Below are positions 44,916 through 54,132 of a stretch of 64,000 nucleotides of DNA, piece after piece (positions within the stretch are counted from its first letter, which is position 1; each line of letters opens with the position of its first letter). Origin of the DNA: Bradyrhizobium sp. 190 (GTDB lineage Bacteria; Pseudomonadota; Alphaproteobacteria; Rhizobiales; Xanthobacteraceae). The stretch spans positions 186,001 to 250,000 of the forward strand of contig NZ_JADPJL010000068.1 of assembly GCF_023073415.1 (NCBI RefSeq), written 5' to 3'. The notes beneath the pieces were generated by a model that ran no database searches, was not told the origin of the DNA, and was given only the letters and a program-made list of their open reading frames with translations. A program made the translations under genes and the position numbers.

Positions 44916-45004
44916 GTAGGGTGGGCAAAGCGCAGCGTGCCCACCGCATCTCAACGAACACCTGTCGCTGGAATGGTGGGCACGCTGCGCTTTGCCCACC
45001 CTAC
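44916..45004. repeat. Palindromic repeat, family B (copy 1)
   Basis: Arms GTAGGGTGGGCAAAGCGCAG and CTGCGCTTTGCCCACCCTAC, with CGTGCCCACC facing GGTGGGCACG. About 88 bases, between convergent genes. It matches two further copies at 54889 and 57054. Confidence 0.88.
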
Positions 45005-45015
45005 CGATTCCCGAG

Positions 45016-45915
45016 TCAAGCCGCTACCAGCAGCGCCACGCCCACCACGATCAGCACGATGCCGGACAGCTCACGCGCCGACAGCGGCTGCTTGAACGAA
45101 TAATACGCCACCGCCTGCGCGAACAGCACCTCGATCAGCGCCAGCGTGCGCACGTTCGCAGCCGCCGTCAGCGCAAAGGCCAGAAACCAGAATTGCGAGG
45201 CGAACGCGCCCATGAAGCCCGCGAGCATCGAGGGCCGCCACAGTCCGAAAATCTTCATCAGCACATCTGGCGCGCGGACGAGCAGATAAATCGTCAACAC
45301 CAGTGTCTGCACGAACAGGCCGAACACCAGCGTGTAGGACGCCGCGGTCACAAAGGAGACGCCGGGCACCGTGATGATGGCGCCGCGAAAGCCGATCGCC
45401 GAGAGTGCGAAGCAACCGGCGGCGACCAGGCCGATGATGGTCGGCTTCAACTCCGCAAAGCCCTTTTCGCCGCCCGGCCGCAGCGCCGTAATGACCACGC
45501 CGACAGTCGCGATTACGATCGCGACCACTTTCAGCAGCGTCAAATGATCGCCGAGGAAGATGAATCCGAAGATCGCGGTCTGGATCGCCTCGGTCTTGAG
45601 ATACGCCGTCGTCACGACAAAGGAGCGATCGTTCATCGCGAGCAGCATCAGACCGGTGGCGACGATCTGACTGAGCGCACCGAGCAGCAGCCACGGCCAG
45701 AACACCGCCGTCGGCCAAGGTACGGGATCGCCGGTCACCGCCACCACGACCACAAAGAAGATGATCGAGAACGGGAAACCGAACAGGAAGCGGATATTGG
45801 TCGCGCCCCAAGTCCCGAGCGGCCCCGTCAACGACCGCTGCATCGCATTGCGGGCGACCTGGCCCAGCGCAGCGATGATGGTGAAGGGAATCCAGAGCGT
45901 GGCGACGGAGAGCAT
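45016..45915 (-). CDS. EamA/DMT-family transporter
   Basis: A 299-residue membrane protein with ten hydrophobic segments in two EamA repeats; the first begins LWIPFTIIAALGQVARNAMQ and the second IGLVAAGCFALSAIGFRGAI. Typical drug/metabolite exporters of the inner membrane; substrate is not predictable. The start ATG 45915 yields MLSVATLW. It is convergent with the DUF1178 gene across a family B repeat. Confidence 0.88.
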   Translation of the reverse strand: MLSVATLWIPFTIIAALGQVARNAMQRSLTGPLGTWGATNIRFLFGFPFSIIFFVVVVAVTGDPVPWPTAVFWPWLLLGALSQIVATGLMLLAMNDRSFVVTTAYLKTEAIQTAIFGFIFLGDHLTLLKVVAIVIATVGVVITALRPGGEKGFAELKPTIIGLVAAGCFALSAIGFRGAIITVPGVSFVTAASYTLVFGLFVQTLVLTIYLLVRAPDVLMKIFGLWRPSMLAGFMGAFASQFWFLAFALTAAANVRTLALIEVLFAQAVAYYSFKQPLSARELSGIVLIVVGVALLVAA

Positions 45916-46013
45916 GGGGAGTACCGGCAGGAAGCTGCCGCACCGTGCCGGGCGGGATGCGTTAGGTCAACAGAACCGGCGTCATGACAGGATTGCGCGC
46001 CGCAGAATACGGT

Positions 46014-46151
46014 GTCGTCCCTGCCTAGTGCGCAATTGCGCACGGGAGCAGGGACCCATACGCCGTGCTCTCTCACGTGAGCACGAATGGTAGACGTCTC
46101 GTAGCCCAATTAGCGCCGCGGAGTATGGGTCCCTGCTTTCGCAGGGACGAC
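46014..46151. repeat. Palindromic repeat, family A (copy 5)
   Basis: The left arm GTCGTCCCTGCCTAGTGCGC carries the same kind of TGCGCAATTGCGCA insert as copy 2; the right arm CCTGCTTTCGCAGGGACGAC is intact. It lies between the EamA gene start and the ubiG stop. Confidence 0.8.
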
Positions 46152-46178
46152 ACCAGTTATCAAAGCGCTAGCATCAAC

Positions 46179-46940
46179 TCACACCCCCTCCGCCACCACC
46201 ATGTAGTTCACGTCCATGTCGGACGAGATGCTCCATCGGTCGGCAAGCGGGTTATAGACCACGCCGGCCTGTTCGGTGATGGTGAGCCTGTTGTTGGCGA
46301 GATGCTGCGCGAGTTCGTCGGGGGTGACGAACTTGTCCCACTGATGGGTGCCGCGCGGCAGCCAGCGCAGCACATATTCCGCGCCGACGATCGCGAGCGC
46401 AAAGCTCTTCCAGTTGCGGTTCAGCGTCGAGACCACCATCAACCCGCCTGGCTTGACCATCGCCGCGCAGCGGGCGAGGAACGCGCCGACATCGGTGACA
46501 TGCTCGATCACTTCCATCGCCAGCACGACGTCGAAGCGCTCGCGCACGTCGATCGCCTCGACCGTAGTGCAGCGGTAGTCGATCGACAGATGCCCCTTGT
46601 CGGCATGCAGCCTGGCGGCGGCGATGTTGGTCGCCGAAGGATCGATCCCGATCACCTGCGCGCCCAGCCGCGTGAACGGCTCGCACAACAGTCCTGCGCC
46701 GCAACCGATATCGAGGATGCGCAGGCCCGACAGGCAACTCAGGCTCCTGGCGTTGCGCTCGAACTTGCGGCAGGCCGCGTCCCTGATATAGGCGAGCCGC
46801 AACGGATTGATCTTGTGCAGCGGGGCCATCTTGCCTTTGGGGTCCCACCACTCGTCCGACAATTTTGAAAATTTTGCGACTTCGGCGGGGTCGACTGTGG
46901 AACCCGAGAAACCGGTGGAGGAATTTTGCTGCATGGCCAT
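46179..46940 (-). CDS. ubiG: Ubiquinone biosynthesis O-methyltransferase
   Basis: A 253-residue SAM-dependent enzyme for both O-methylations of ubiquinone synthesis. VDPAEVAKFSKLSDEWWDPKGKMAPLHKINPLRLAYI is the UbiG signature. Motif I is LRILDIGCGAGLLCEP. VLAMEVIEHV and STLNRNWKSFALAIVGAEY are the later family motifs. Two ATGs (46940 and 46934) are equally placed. The gene starts four bases after the PH-domain gene stop; lysC is divergent. Confidence 0.95.
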   Translation of the reverse strand: MAMQQNSSTGFSGSTVDPAEVAKFSKLSDEWWDPKGKMAPLHKINPLRLAYIRDAACRKFERNARSLSCLSGLRILDIGCGAGLLCEPFTRLGAQVIGIDPSATNIAAARLHADKGHLSIDYRCTTVEAIDVRERFDVVLAMEVIEHVTDVGAFLARCAAMVKPGGLMVVSTLNRNWKSFALAIVGAEYVLRWLPRGTHQWDKFVTPDELAQHLANNRLTITEQAGVVYNPLADRWSISSDMDVNYMVVAEGV

Positions 46941-46944
46941 GGGT

Positions 46945-47424
46945 TCAGGTGCCGACCGGTCGCGTCGTGATGGCATTGCGAAACGCCAGCGGCGACGCAA
47001 TGGTGCCAATAGTCTTGTTGCCCTCGCCGACTCCGAAGATCGACACGTCGCCGTAATTGAGGATGCGGCCGAGAATGCTCTGGTTGACGTCGACGCTCTC
47101 GACCTTGTCGAGGCTCATCTCGAATGTTTGCCGCTTGATGAAGCCGGTCTTGTGGACCACGCGCATATTCGTAACGTCAGTCTCGGTGGTCCAGTGGTAG
47201 AACCAGGCGGTGGCCGTTTTATACAGCGAGAAAATCGCGGCTATCGCGGCCATCGACAGGCACAGCAACATCGGCGTGTCAGCCGCTACCAGGCGGGAGA
47301 GCACCAGAAACGCGATCGTGACGACCCAGCCCGCGATCGCAGGCAGGAAGAATATCCAGTGCGCGTTGGTCGAATACAGCACCCTCTCGCCGGGCTGCAG
47401 GATATCATCGATAAAACGGCCCAT
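46945..47424 (-). CDS. PH-domain (bPH_2) membrane protein
   Basis: A 159-residue protein. Two transmembrane helices (IFFLPAIAGWVVTIAFLVL and PMLLCLSMAAIAAIFSLY) are followed by a bacterial pleckstrin-homology domain: TTETDVTNMRVVHKTGFIKRQTFEMSLDKVESVDVNQ, then YGDVSIFGVG. Function is unknown, with a membrane-associated role likely. It precedes ubiG by four bases on the same strand and is divergent from lysC. Confidence 0.85.
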   Translation of the reverse strand: MGRFIDDILQPGERVLYSTNAHWIFFLPAIAGWVVTIAFLVLSRLVAADTPMLLCLSMAAIAAIFSLYKTATAWFYHWTTETDVTNMRVVHKTGFIKRQTFEMSLDKVESVDVNQSILGRILNYGDVSIFGVGEGNKTIGTIASPLAFRNAITTRPVGT

Positions 47425-47490
47425 ACGCCTGCCTTGAATTAACCCGCTACTACAGCAATTTGCGCCATTTTGGGCCGAAAACGAAGCTGG

Positions 47491-47519
47491 TTGCTTGCCC
47501 CGGACCGCGCCGCTATGTA
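47491..47519 (+). promoter_or_regulatory. Promoter candidate for lysC
   Basis: TTGCTT (47491-47496), a 17-base spacer and TATGTA (47514-47519), in the 173-bp gap divergent from the PH gene and about 75 bases before the lysC ATG. A reasonable sigma-70 match, less perfect than those for secA and rpmB. Confidence 0.45.
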
Positions 47520-47597
47520 TACGCCGCTTTCGGCCCGGGCGCTCCACTTTCCGTGCGGGTCATCTAACTTATCCTCACAGGGAATGCACGCGTCGTC

Positions 47598-48851
47598 ATG
47601 GGCCGCCTCGTGATGAAATTCGGCGGTACGTCCGTCGCCAATATCGACCGAATCCGCAACGTCGCGCGTCACGTCAAGCGCGAAGTCGACGCCGGGCACG
47701 ATGTCGCTGTCGTCGTGTCGGCCATGGCCGGCAAGACCAACGAACTGGTGGACTGGTGCCGCGACGCCTCGCCGATGCATGATGCGCGCGAATATGACGC
47801 CGTGGTGGCGTCTGGCGAACAGGTGACCTCCGGCCTGCTCGCGATCGCGCTGCAGGGCATGGGCATCCAGGCCCGCTCCTGGCAGGGCTGGCAGATCCCG
47901 ATCAAGACCTCCGACGCCCACGCCTCGGCGCGGATTCTCGAAATCGACGGCACCGAGATCAGTGCCCGCTTCAAGGATCGCAAGGAAGTCGCCGTCATCG
48001 CCGGCTTTCAAGGCATCAATCCGCAGACCAACCGAATCACCACGCTCGGGCGCGGCGGCTCGGACACCTCCGCGGTGGCCATTGCGGCCGCGATCCGCGC
48101 CGACCGCTGCGACATCTATACCGACGTGGACGGCGTCTATACCACCGATCCGCGGGTGGTTCCCAAGGCACGGCGGCTCGACAAGATCGCCTTCGAGGAC
48201 ATGCTGGAACTGGCCTCGCTGGGCGCCAAGGTCCTGCAGGTGCGCTCGGTGGAACTCGGCATGGTGCACAACATGCCCGTGTTCGTCCGGTCCAGCTTCG
48301 ACAAGCCCGAGGATATCGACCCGCACGGCACGCCGCCGGGCACGCTGATCTGCAGCGAGGAGGAAATCATGGAAAGCCACGTCGTCACCGGCATCGCCTT
48401 CTCCAAGGACGAAGCCCAGATTTCCCTGCGCCAGATCGAGGACAAGCCCGGCGTTGCCGCCGCGATCTTCGGGCCGCTGGCGGACGCCAACATCAATGTC
48501 GACATGATCGTCCAGAACGTCTCCGAGGACGGCAAGACCACCGACCTCACCTTCACCGTTCCGGCCTCCGACTATAACCGCGCCCGCGACACCATCACCA
48601 ACTCGAAGGCCAAGATCGGCTATATCAGGCTCGACAGCGCAACCGACGTGTCCAAGGTCTCGGTGATCGGCAGCGGCATGCGCAGCCATGCCGGCGTCGC
48701 GGCGAAGGCGTTCAAGGCGCTGTCCGAACGCAATATCAACATCCGCGCCATTACCACCTCCGAGATCAAGTTTTCGGTGCTGATCGACGCCGCCTACACC
48801 GAACTTGCGGTGCGCACGCTGCACACGCTCTACGGGCTCGACCAGACTTAG
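47598..48851 (+). CDS. lysC: Aspartate kinase
   Basis: A 417-residue cytoplasmic kinase for the first step of lysine, threonine and methionine synthesis. VMKFGGTSVANIDRIRNVA is the substrate/ATP motif, and GRGGSDTSAVAIAAAI and TDVDGVYTTDPR complete the kinase domain. The C-terminus carries two ACT domains (from about 265: ISLRQIEDKPGVAAAIFGPL and VSVIGSGMRSHAGVAAKAF) for feedback control by lysine/threonine. Length is that of class-II type aspartokinases. Confidence 0.96.
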   Translation: MGRLVMKFGGTSVANIDRIRNVARHVKREVDAGHDVAVVVSAMAGKTNELVDWCRDASPMHDAREYDAVVASGEQVTSGLLAIALQGMGIQARSWQGWQIPIKTSDAHASARILEIDGTEISARFKDRKEVAVIAGFQGINPQTNRITTLGRGGSDTSAVAIAAAIRADRCDIYTDVDGVYTTDPRVVPKARRLDKIAFEDMLELASLGAKVLQVRSVELGMVHNMPVFVRSSFDKPEDIDPHGTPPGTLICSEEEIMESHVVTGIAFSKDEAQISLRQIEDKPGVAAAIFGPLADANINVDMIVQNVSEDGKTTDLTFTVPASDYNRARDTITNSKAKIGYIRLDSATDVSKVSVIGSGMRSHAGVAAKAFKALSERNINIRAITTSEIKFSVLIDAAYTELAVRTLHTLYGLDQT

Positions 48852-48875
48852 AACGATTTTCTCTCAAATTTAGTG

Positions 48876-48917
48876 CATGGTCTGATCGCCAAACCGGCGG
48901 GTTTTGGCAGACCATGC
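48876..48917 (+). terminator. Long imperfect hairpin behind lysC
   Basis: GCATGGTCTG (48876-48885) pairs with CAGACCATGC (48908-48917), and inside it GCCAAACC faces GGTTTTGGC with one bulge. The run starts 25 bases after the lysC stop. No clear U-tract follows, so the terminator call is inference. Confidence 0.5.
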
Positions 48918-49175
48918 GCTTCGCTGGCGCAGCATCGGCCCTGACACACACGTTATTGCTTCTGGCAGGCGTTTTGCTTGGCAAAGCAAGCCTCGATTGG
49001 CTATAGGCCTGTGAGGTGGGTTGCCGCAAACTGCGCCACGGTTTTGGCGATCCCGATTCGGCCGGGATCAGTTGCCTGCGGCCGCGCCGAATGAATAAAA
49101 TTGTTGTTTTTCGTGCGTTTCACGCCAGCTACCGGCCACCCGGCGGGCTGGCCTCGCGGGGGAGGATACCAGCAC
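48918..49175. other. Gap between lysC hairpin and ptsP
   Basis: About 260 bases with no supported gene. The right end holds GGGGAGGATACC, the ribosome binding site for ptsP. No clear promoter hexamers were identified. Confidence 0.4.
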
Positions 49176-51443
49176 ATGCGGAGCGCTTCGGGAGGCCCCC
49201 GCGTCTTGTTGAGACGGCTCCGCGAAACCATGGCGGAGCAGGTCTCGGCCCAGGAACGCCTGGACAAGATCGTGGTGCTGATCGCGGCCAACATGGTGGC
49301 CGAGGTCTGCTCTTGTTATGTGCTGCGCATCGATAACACGCTCGAACTTTATGCCACCGAAGGTCTGAACCGCGACGCGGTGCACCGAACGGTGCTGAAC
49401 GCGCATGAGGGCCTGGTCGGCCTCGTGTCCAGCGAGGCGAGCCCGCTCAATCTCTCCGACGCGCAAAGCCATCCGGCGTTCTCGTTCCGCCCCGAGACCG
49501 GCGAAGAAATCTACCATTCGTTCCTCGGCGTGCCGATCCTGCGCGCCGGCAACACGCTCGGCGTGCTGGTCGTCCAGAACCGCGCCAAGCGCACCTATGT
49601 CGAGGAAGAGGTCGAGGCGCTGCAGACCACCGCCATGGTGCTGGCGGAAATGATCGCCTCCGGCGAACTGGCGGCGCTGGCGCAGCCCGGCGCGGAACCG
49701 GCGGCGCGGCATTCCCTGCACAAAACCGGCGCGATCCTCTCCGACGGCATCGCGCTCGGCCACGTCGTGCTGCACGAGCCGCGCGTCGTCATCACCAACT
49801 ACATCGCCGAAGACCTGCCGAAGGAAATCAAGAAGCTCGACGCGGCGCTGACCAAGCTGCGCGCCGATCTCGACCGCATGCTGGAGCGCGGCGACGTCGC
49901 CGAGGGCGGCGAACACCGCGAGGTGCTGGAAGCCTACCGGATGTTCGCCAACGACCACGGCTGGTCGCACAAATTGCACGAGGCGGTCGCCACCGGCCTC
50001 ACGGCGGAAGCCGCCGTCGAGCGCGTGCAGTCGGACACCCGCGCCCGCATGCTGCGCTCGACTGATCCTTACCTGCGCGACCGCCTGCACGACCTCGAAG
50101 ACCTCGGCCATCGCCTGATGCGGCAATTGGTGGGACAGGATCATGCGCCGTCGCGTGAGCAGCTTCCCGAGAACGCCATCCTGATCGCGCGCGCGATGGG
50201 ACCGGCGGCGCTGCTCGACTACGACCGCAAACGGCTGCGCGGGCTGGTGCTGGAGGAAGGCACCGCAAACTCCCACGTCTCGATCGTGGCGCGCGCGCTC
50301 GGCATTCCCGCCGTCGGCGAAGTGCCGAACGCCCCCGGCATCGCCGATCCCGGCGACGCCATCATCGTCGACGGCACCTCGGGCTCAATCTATGTCCGCC
50401 CTTCGGCCGAGATCGAATCGGCCTATGCCGAGCGGGTGCGGTTCCGTGCGCGGCGGCAGGCGCAGTATGCCGCGTTGCGCGACATGCCCTGCGTGACCAA
50501 GGATGGCCAGCCGGTCGAGCTGATGATCAATGCGGGCCTCGTGATCGACCTGCCTCATATCGACGACACCGGCAGCGCCGGCATCGGGCTGTTCCGCACC
50601 GAACTGCAGTTCATGGTCGGCCAGAGCCTGCCGCGCTCTTCCGACCAGTTGGCGCTCTATCGCACCGTGCTGGACGCCGCGGGCTCCAAGCCCGTGACGT
50701 TCCGGACGCTCGATATCGGCGGCGACAAGGCGCTGCCCTATATGGAGACCGTGATCGAGGAAAATCCCGCGCTCGGCTGGCGGGCGATCCGGCTTGGTCT
50801 CGACCGGCCGGGCTTGCTGCGCGGCCAGATCCGCGCATTGCTGCGGGCCGGCGGCGGCCGCGCGCTGAAGATCATGTTCCCGATGATTTCCGATGTCGCC
50901 GAATTCGACCAGGCCAAGGCGATCGTCGAGCGCGAGCTGACCTATCTGCGCCAGCATGGCCATGCACTGCCGGAACGGATCGACGTCGGCACCATGGTAG
51001 AGGTACCGGCGCTGCTCTATCAGCTCGACGAACTCCTGAAGAAGGTCGATTTCGTTTCCGTCGGATCGAACGACCTGTTCCAGTTCATGTTCGCGGTCGA
51101 CCGCGGCAACGCCAAGGTTTCCGAGCGGTTCGACACCATGTCGACGCCGATCATGCGTGCGCTACACGACATCGTGCGCAAAGCGCAGGCCGCGAAGAAG
51201 ATGGCATCGCTGTGCGGCGAGATGGCCTCAAAGCCGCTCGGCGCGCTGGCGCTGATTGCGCTGGGTTACCGCTCGCTATCGCTGTCCGCCACCGCGCACG
51301 GTCCGGTGAAGGCCATGATCCTCGACCTCGACGCCAAGAAGGCCGAGGCTGTCATCATGCCGCTACTGGAAGCGCCGTCCGGCAGCGTCTCGATCCGGAA
51401 GAAACTGACGGAATTCGCGGAAGCCGAGGGGCTGTCGTTGTAG
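49176..51443 (+). CDS. ptsP: Phosphoenolpyruvate-protein phosphotransferase PtsP (EI-Ntr)
   Basis: A 755-residue first component of the nitrogen PTS. An N-terminal GAF domain (about 20-155, ELYATEGLNRDAVHRTVL) senses small molecules, glutamine in homologues. The EI part has a swivelling phospho-His domain (LVLEEGTANSHVSIVARALGIP, His the phosphorylation site), then the PEP-utilising barrel with GIGLFRTELQFMVG and FVSVGSNDLFQFMFAVDR. It passes phosphate to NPr and EIIA-Ntr, which tune K+ and PHB metabolism. The start 49176 has GGAGGATACC upstream. Confidence 0.95.
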   Translation: MRSASGGPRVLLRRLRETMAEQVSAQERLDKIVVLIAANMVAEVCSCYVLRIDNTLELYATEGLNRDAVHRTVLNAHEGLVGLVSSEASPLNLSDAQSHPAFSFRPETGEEIYHSFLGVPILRAGNTLGVLVVQNRAKRTYVEEEVEALQTTAMVLAEMIASGELAALAQPGAEPAARHSLHKTGAILSDGIALGHVVLHEPRVVITNYIAEDLPKEIKKLDAALTKLRADLDRMLERGDVAEGGEHREVLEAYRMFANDHGWSHKLHEAVATGLTAEAAVERVQSDTRARMLRSTDPYLRDRLHDLEDLGHRLMRQLVGQDHAPSREQLPENAILIARAMGPAALLDYDRKRLRGLVLEEGTANSHVSIVARALGIPAVGEVPNAPGIADPGDAIIVDGTSGSIYVRPSAEIESAYAERVRFRARRQAQYAALRDMPCVTKDGQPVELMINAGLVIDLPHIDDTGSAGIGLFRTELQFMVGQSLPRSSDQLALYRTVLDAAGSKPVTFRTLDIGGDKALPYMETVIEENPALGWRAIRLGLDRPGLLRGQIRALLRAGGGRALKIMFPMISDVAEFDQAKAIVERELTYLRQHGHALPERIDVGTMVEVPALLYQLDELLKKVDFVSVGSNDLFQFMFAVDRGNAKVSERFDTMSTPIMRALHDIVRKAQAAKKMASLCGEMASKPLGALALIALGYRSLSLSATAHGPVKAMILDLDAKKAEAVIMPLLEAPSGSVSIRKKLTEFAEAEGLSL

Positions 51444-51499
51444 CGAGGTTCGCGCCCGACAACTTAGCCGTCCGCATCCGCCTCCCTGAGAACAACGCC

Positions 51500-52579
51500 A
51501 TGCTACCCGAAGCCAAACTCGATATCCTGCTCGCCCACCACGCCTCGCTGGAAGCTGAGCTGCTGGGCCAGGTGAATTCCGAAAAATACGTCCAGATCAC
51601 GCGCGAGCTCGCCGAGCTCAATCCGCTGATCGATGCGGTAAAGGCCTATCGCGTGGCGCGAGCCGAGATTGCCGGTGCCGAATCGCTGTTGGCGGATGCC
51701 GCCACCGATCCCGAAATGCGCAGCATGGCCGAAGCCGAGCTCGAAACGCTGCAGGCGCGGGTGGCCGAACTGGAGCAGAAGATTCGCGTGGCGCTATTGC
51801 CCAAGGACGCCATGGACGACCGCAACGTAATGCTGGAAATCCGCGCCGGCACCGGCGGCGACGAGGCCTCATTGTTCGCCGGCGACCTGTTCCGGATGTA
51901 TGAGCGGTTTGCTGCCTTGCAGGGCTGGAAGGTCGAGGTGATCTCGGCTTCCGAGGGCACCATGGGCGGCTTCAAGGAAATCATCGCCGAGGTGCAGGGC
52001 CGCGGCGCGTTCGCCAAGCTGAAGTTCGAATCCGGCGTGCACCGCGTGCAGCGTGTGCCCGACACCGAAACACAGGGACGCATTCACACCTCGGCCGCAA
52101 CAGTCGCGGTGCTGCCCGAGGTCGAGGACGTCGATGTCGACATCAAGACCGACGATTTGCGGATCGAGACCATGCGCGCGCAGGGCGCCGGCGGCCAGCA
52201 CGTCAACAAGACCGAATCCGCGATCCGCATCACCCATATTCCGACCGGCATCGTGGTCATGATGCAGGACAGCCGCTCGCAGCACAAAAACCGCGCCTCC
52301 GCGATGAACATCCTGCGCTCGCGCATCTATGACGCCGAGCGCCAGCGCGTCGATGCAGCGCGCTCCGCCGACCGCAGGGAGAAAGTCGGCTCCGGCGACC
52401 GAAGCGAGCGCATCCGCACCTATAATTTCCCGCAAGGCCGCGTCACCGACCACCGCATCAATTTGACGCTCTACAAATTGCCGCAGGTGATCTCGGGCGA
52501 AGCGCTGGGCGAATTGATCGACGCGCTGACGACCGAGCATCAAGCGGCGCAACTCGCCGCGCAGGGCGCGGCGGCGTGA
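51500..52579 (+). CDS. prfA: Peptide chain release factor 1
   Basis: A 359-residue factor that recognises UAA and UAG and triggers peptide release. The codon-reading PxT tripeptide is PDT (RVPDTETQGRIHTSAATV), and the catalytic GGQ lies in QGAGGQHVNKTESAIRI near residue 230, the target of PrmC methylation. Coiled N-terminal helices precede them. ATG 51500 follows ptsP after 56 bases; prmC is next on the same strand. Confidence 0.97.
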   Translation: MLPEAKLDILLAHHASLEAELLGQVNSEKYVQITRELAELNPLIDAVKAYRVARAEIAGAESLLADAATDPEMRSMAEAELETLQARVAELEQKIRVALLPKDAMDDRNVMLEIRAGTGGDEASLFAGDLFRMYERFAALQGWKVEVISASEGTMGGFKEIIAEVQGRGAFAKLKFESGVHRVQRVPDTETQGRIHTSAATVAVLPEVEDVDVDIKTDDLRIETMRAQGAGGQHVNKTESAIRITHIPTGIVVMMQDSRSQHKNRASAMNILRSRIYDAERQRVDAARSADRREKVGSGDRSERIRTYNFPQGRVTDHRINLTLYKLPQVISGEALGELIDALTTEHQAAQLAAQGAAA

Positions 52580-52593
52580 GCACCAATCTCACC

Positions 52594-52734
52594 GTCGTCC
52601 CTGCGAAAGCAGGGCCCCATAGCCACCGGCGTTCGACGTTGCTCAAGATGCCAACCCGCACCGCCTCAATCGAGAAGCCGCGGCGCCGCGATGAGCGCGC
52701 TCACGCTCGGGGTCCCTGCGTTCGCAGGGACGAC
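52594..52734. repeat. Palindromic repeat, family A (copy 6), between prfA and prmC
   Basis: Left arm GTCGTCCCTGCGAAAGCAGG, right arm CCTGCGTTCGCAGGGACGAC, about 140 bases. It occupies almost the whole 184-bp prfA-prmC gap, the second case of a family A element between functional partners. Confidence 0.85.
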
Positions 52735-52763
52735 GAGCGGACGGTTACTCGCGAAGACGCCAC

Positions 52764-53645
52764 ATGAACGATTTCGCCCACCAGACCATCGAGACCGCGC
52801 GGCGTGTCCTCGCCGCGGAGTTCAAATCCACCGCCATCGAATCCACCGAGCTCGACGCGCGGCTTCTGATCGGTCACGCACTCGGCCTCGACCTGACCGG
52901 CCTGATATCGGCCGCGCAGCGCCAACTCACCCCGGACGAATCGGCTCGCCTCGAAGAATTCGCCCGCCGTCGTCTCGCGGGAGAACCGGTCGCCCGCATC
53001 ACCGGTGAGAAAGAGTTTTGGGGTCTGCCGCTGCAACTCTCACCCGCGACGCTGGTGCCGCGGCCCGATACCGAAACGGTGGTCGAACTGGCACTGGAAC
53101 TGCTGCGAGCCGGCGGGAACCTGGATCGCCCGCTGCGCATCGCCGATCTCGGCACCGGCTCCGGCGCGATCCTGCTGGCGCTGCTGTCCGAATTGCCGGC
53201 GGCGCAAGGATTTGGGACCGACATTTCCGAAGCCGCCTTGCAAACCGCAGGGGCCAATGCAGCTCGCGCAGGGCTGTCGGATCGAGCGACGTTCATCGCG
53301 TGCGATTATGCGAGCGGACTAACCGGCCCGCTTGATCTGATCGTTTCGAATCCGCCCTATATCCGCTCGGCGGACATCGATGGTCTGGCGGCGGAGGTGC
53401 GGAATCACGATCCGCTGGCCGCGCTCGACGGCGGCGCCGACGGACTGGACGCCTACCGCGCGCTGATTCCCCAGGCGGCTCGCCTTCTGGCACCGGACGG
53501 CTCCCTTGTCGTGGAAGCCGGGCAAGGCCAAAGCGGCCCGATTGAAGCTTTTATGACGACCGCAGGGTTAACGCCTGCAACAGCCCCTAAAGCCGATCTG
53601 GCGGGCATTCCGAGGGCCGTCGCGGGCCACAAAATGGCCCGATAA
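52764..53645 (+). CDS. prmC: Release-factor glutamine methyltransferase
   Basis: A 293-residue SAM enzyme that N5-methylates the GGQ glutamine of RF1 and RF2. ISAAQRQLTPDESARLEEFARRRLAGEPVARITGEKEFWGLPL is the PrmC N-terminal segment. RIADLGTGSGAILLALL is SAM motif I, and LIVSNPPYIRS the catalytic NPPY. Length is standard. Pairing with prfA is functional: the adjacent gene makes its substrate. Confidence 0.95.
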   Translation: MNDFAHQTIETARRVLAAEFKSTAIESTELDARLLIGHALGLDLTGLISAAQRQLTPDESARLEEFARRRLAGEPVARITGEKEFWGLPLQLSPATLVPRPDTETVVELALELLRAGGNLDRPLRIADLGTGSGAILLALLSELPAAQGFGTDISEAALQTAGANAARAGLSDRATFIACDYASGLTGPLDLIVSNPPYIRSADIDGLAAEVRNHDPLAALDGGADGLDAYRALIPQAARLLAPDGSLVVEAGQGQSGPIEAFMTTAGLTPATAPKADLAGIPRAVAGHKMAR

Positions 53646-54132
53646 AGTCCTTTTGGAACGCAAAAAAACCCCTTGGAATATTCCCCGGGAGCGACTACGT
53701 TCCGCTCACAACATCGGTCCAGGGTTGCTGGCCCCGTAAGATTACACGGGTGAGGCCAGAGTTCTCGAAACGAGAGCCCGCCGGGTGAAAGGTTCCAAAA
53801 CGCAGGTCGAATTGAGCGCAATAGCTGGAGCTGTGCTGCTCTCGACCGCAAAGCGAACGAAAGCCTGATATTGCGCTTGAAGACTTACGCAACAGCTGAT
53901 CACGCGAAGTCGTCACGCAAGACGATTAGGCTGGTTTGACTGGCTGAATGATTTGGTCCGGCGCGCGGTGAACGTGGCCGGTTGGGGAACGCGTCTTTGC
54001 TGAACGCGATGGTTGGCGAAATCGACGACATGAATCTGAACGACATCGTGATTCGGCGCGCCTGAGCGCGCCCGGATCCGATGAGGATACGACGGCAACT
54101 GCATAACTTCAGGGCTGGAATAAAGGCGAGAC
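53646..54132 (+). other. 487-bp intergenic region with several strong hairpins; possible structured RNA
   Basis: No supported gene. At least three perfect or near-perfect stems: TGGCC/GGCCA enclosing CCGT/ACGG (about 53729-53758), GTTCTCG-AAA-CGAGAGC (53761-53777), and GCGCAATA/TATTGCGC (53816-53823 with 53869-53876) enclosing GAGC/GCTC. The second half has little pairing. Position upstream of the DUF4167 gene allows either a long 5' leader or an independent RNA. I do not recognise RNase P, SRP, 6S or tmRNA signatures. Confidence 0.45.
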
